Origin: Rhodobacterales bacterium UBA5972
Lineage (GTDB): Bacteria; Pseudomonadota; Alphaproteobacteria; Rhodobacterales; Rhodobacteraceae
Length of the DNA: 7,148 nucleotides
Direction of reading: 5' to 3'
Assembly (NCBI GenBank): GCA_002430125.1
Contig: DJBQ01000024.1
Span: forward strand, 871 to 8,018
The notes under the pieces were generated by a model. It worked only from the letters and a program-made list of their open reading frames with translations, searched no databases and was not told the DNA's origin. Position numbers and translations under genes: made by a program. This document shows positions 7,049 through 7,148 of the stretch, in pieces; the stretch's first letter is position 1; each line of letters starts with the position of its first letter.

Positions 7049-7148
7049 GGCACTGTCAGAAGAAACCGGCTTGAGACAGGCAGGGCGGGGGGGGGGCGTT
7101 TCCAGATGAAAAAACACAGCCTATTCCGTTACTTCAAAACATCTCTGG
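7049..7148 (+). mobile_element. Left end of an IS6-family insertion sequence (partial)
   Basis: GGCACTGTCAGA starting at 7049 matches the first eight bases of the IS26 terminal inverted repeat (GGCACTGTTGCAAA), and a transposase-like reading frame begins 57 bp further in, the spacing expected for this family. The element runs off the window, so the right inverted repeat and the usual 8-bp target duplication cannot be seen. If base 7049 is the end, the target copy would be GGCTGCTG (7041-7048). The call rests on this terminal match plus the transposase start. Confidence 0.6.
7106..7148 (+). CDS. IS6-family transposase, N-terminal fragment (truncated by window end)
   Basis: Only 14 codons are present: MKKHSLFRYFKTSL. 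The FRYFKTS segment matches, from memory, the N-terminus of alphaproteobacterial IS6-family DDE transposases, where it precedes the conserved EIIRLAV helix. The frame is open to the window edge. The ATG is preceded, nine bases away, by a run of ten G (7087-7096) that would have to serve as the ribosome binding site. The fragment is too short to show catalytic residues, and whether the full gene is intact is unknown. Confidence 0.6.
   Translation, partial: MKKHSLFRYFKTSL

Noticed and set aside
6489..7109. 206-codon open frame overlapping the second half of dctM in another frame
   Set aside because: The translation is Arg- and Asp-rich with no domain, whereas the dctM frame carries clear TRAP motifs over the same bases.

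Overview
The window looks like a catabolic locus from an alphaproteobacterium, most likely of the Roseobacter/Rhodobacteraceae type. This is inferred from the moderately high GC content, the gene families present and the IS type, not from a marker gene. Five complete genes lie head to tail on the + strand, and a sixth gene is cut off by the right edge.

Region 1 (1-170) is a leader without a convincing gene. Region 2 (171-3895) holds iorA and iorB, which overlap by four bases (ATGA). They encode the two subunits of an indolepyruvate:ferredoxin oxidoreductase-type enzyme, a CoA- and thiamine-diphosphate-dependent 2-oxoacid oxidoreductase. Region 3 (3896-4151) is a 256-bp intergenic leader with small hairpins and only a weak promoter candidate. 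Region 4 (4152-7038) is a complete TRAP transporter operon in the order periplasmic binding protein (DctP type), small membrane subunit (DctQ), large membrane subunit (DctM). A strong 15-bp stem-loop sits between the binding-protein gene and the membrane genes. Region 5 (7049-7148) appears to be the left end of an IS6-family insertion sequence: an IS26-like terminal sequence (GGCACTGT) followed 57 bp later by the first 14 codons of a transposase.

The simplest joint reading is uptake followed by oxidation. The TRAP system would import an organic acid, plausibly an aromatic or other 2-oxo acid or a precursor of one. IorAB would decarboxylate the 2-oxo acid oxidatively to an acyl-CoA, passing electrons to ferredoxin or another acceptor. 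The substrate cannot be read from sequence alone. I see no clearly unprecedented system here. The points most worth a second look are the CxxDxxC iron-sulphur site in IorA, the unusual ligand-site segment of the binding protein, the operon stem-loop, and the IS end placed 10 bp after the last transporter gene.
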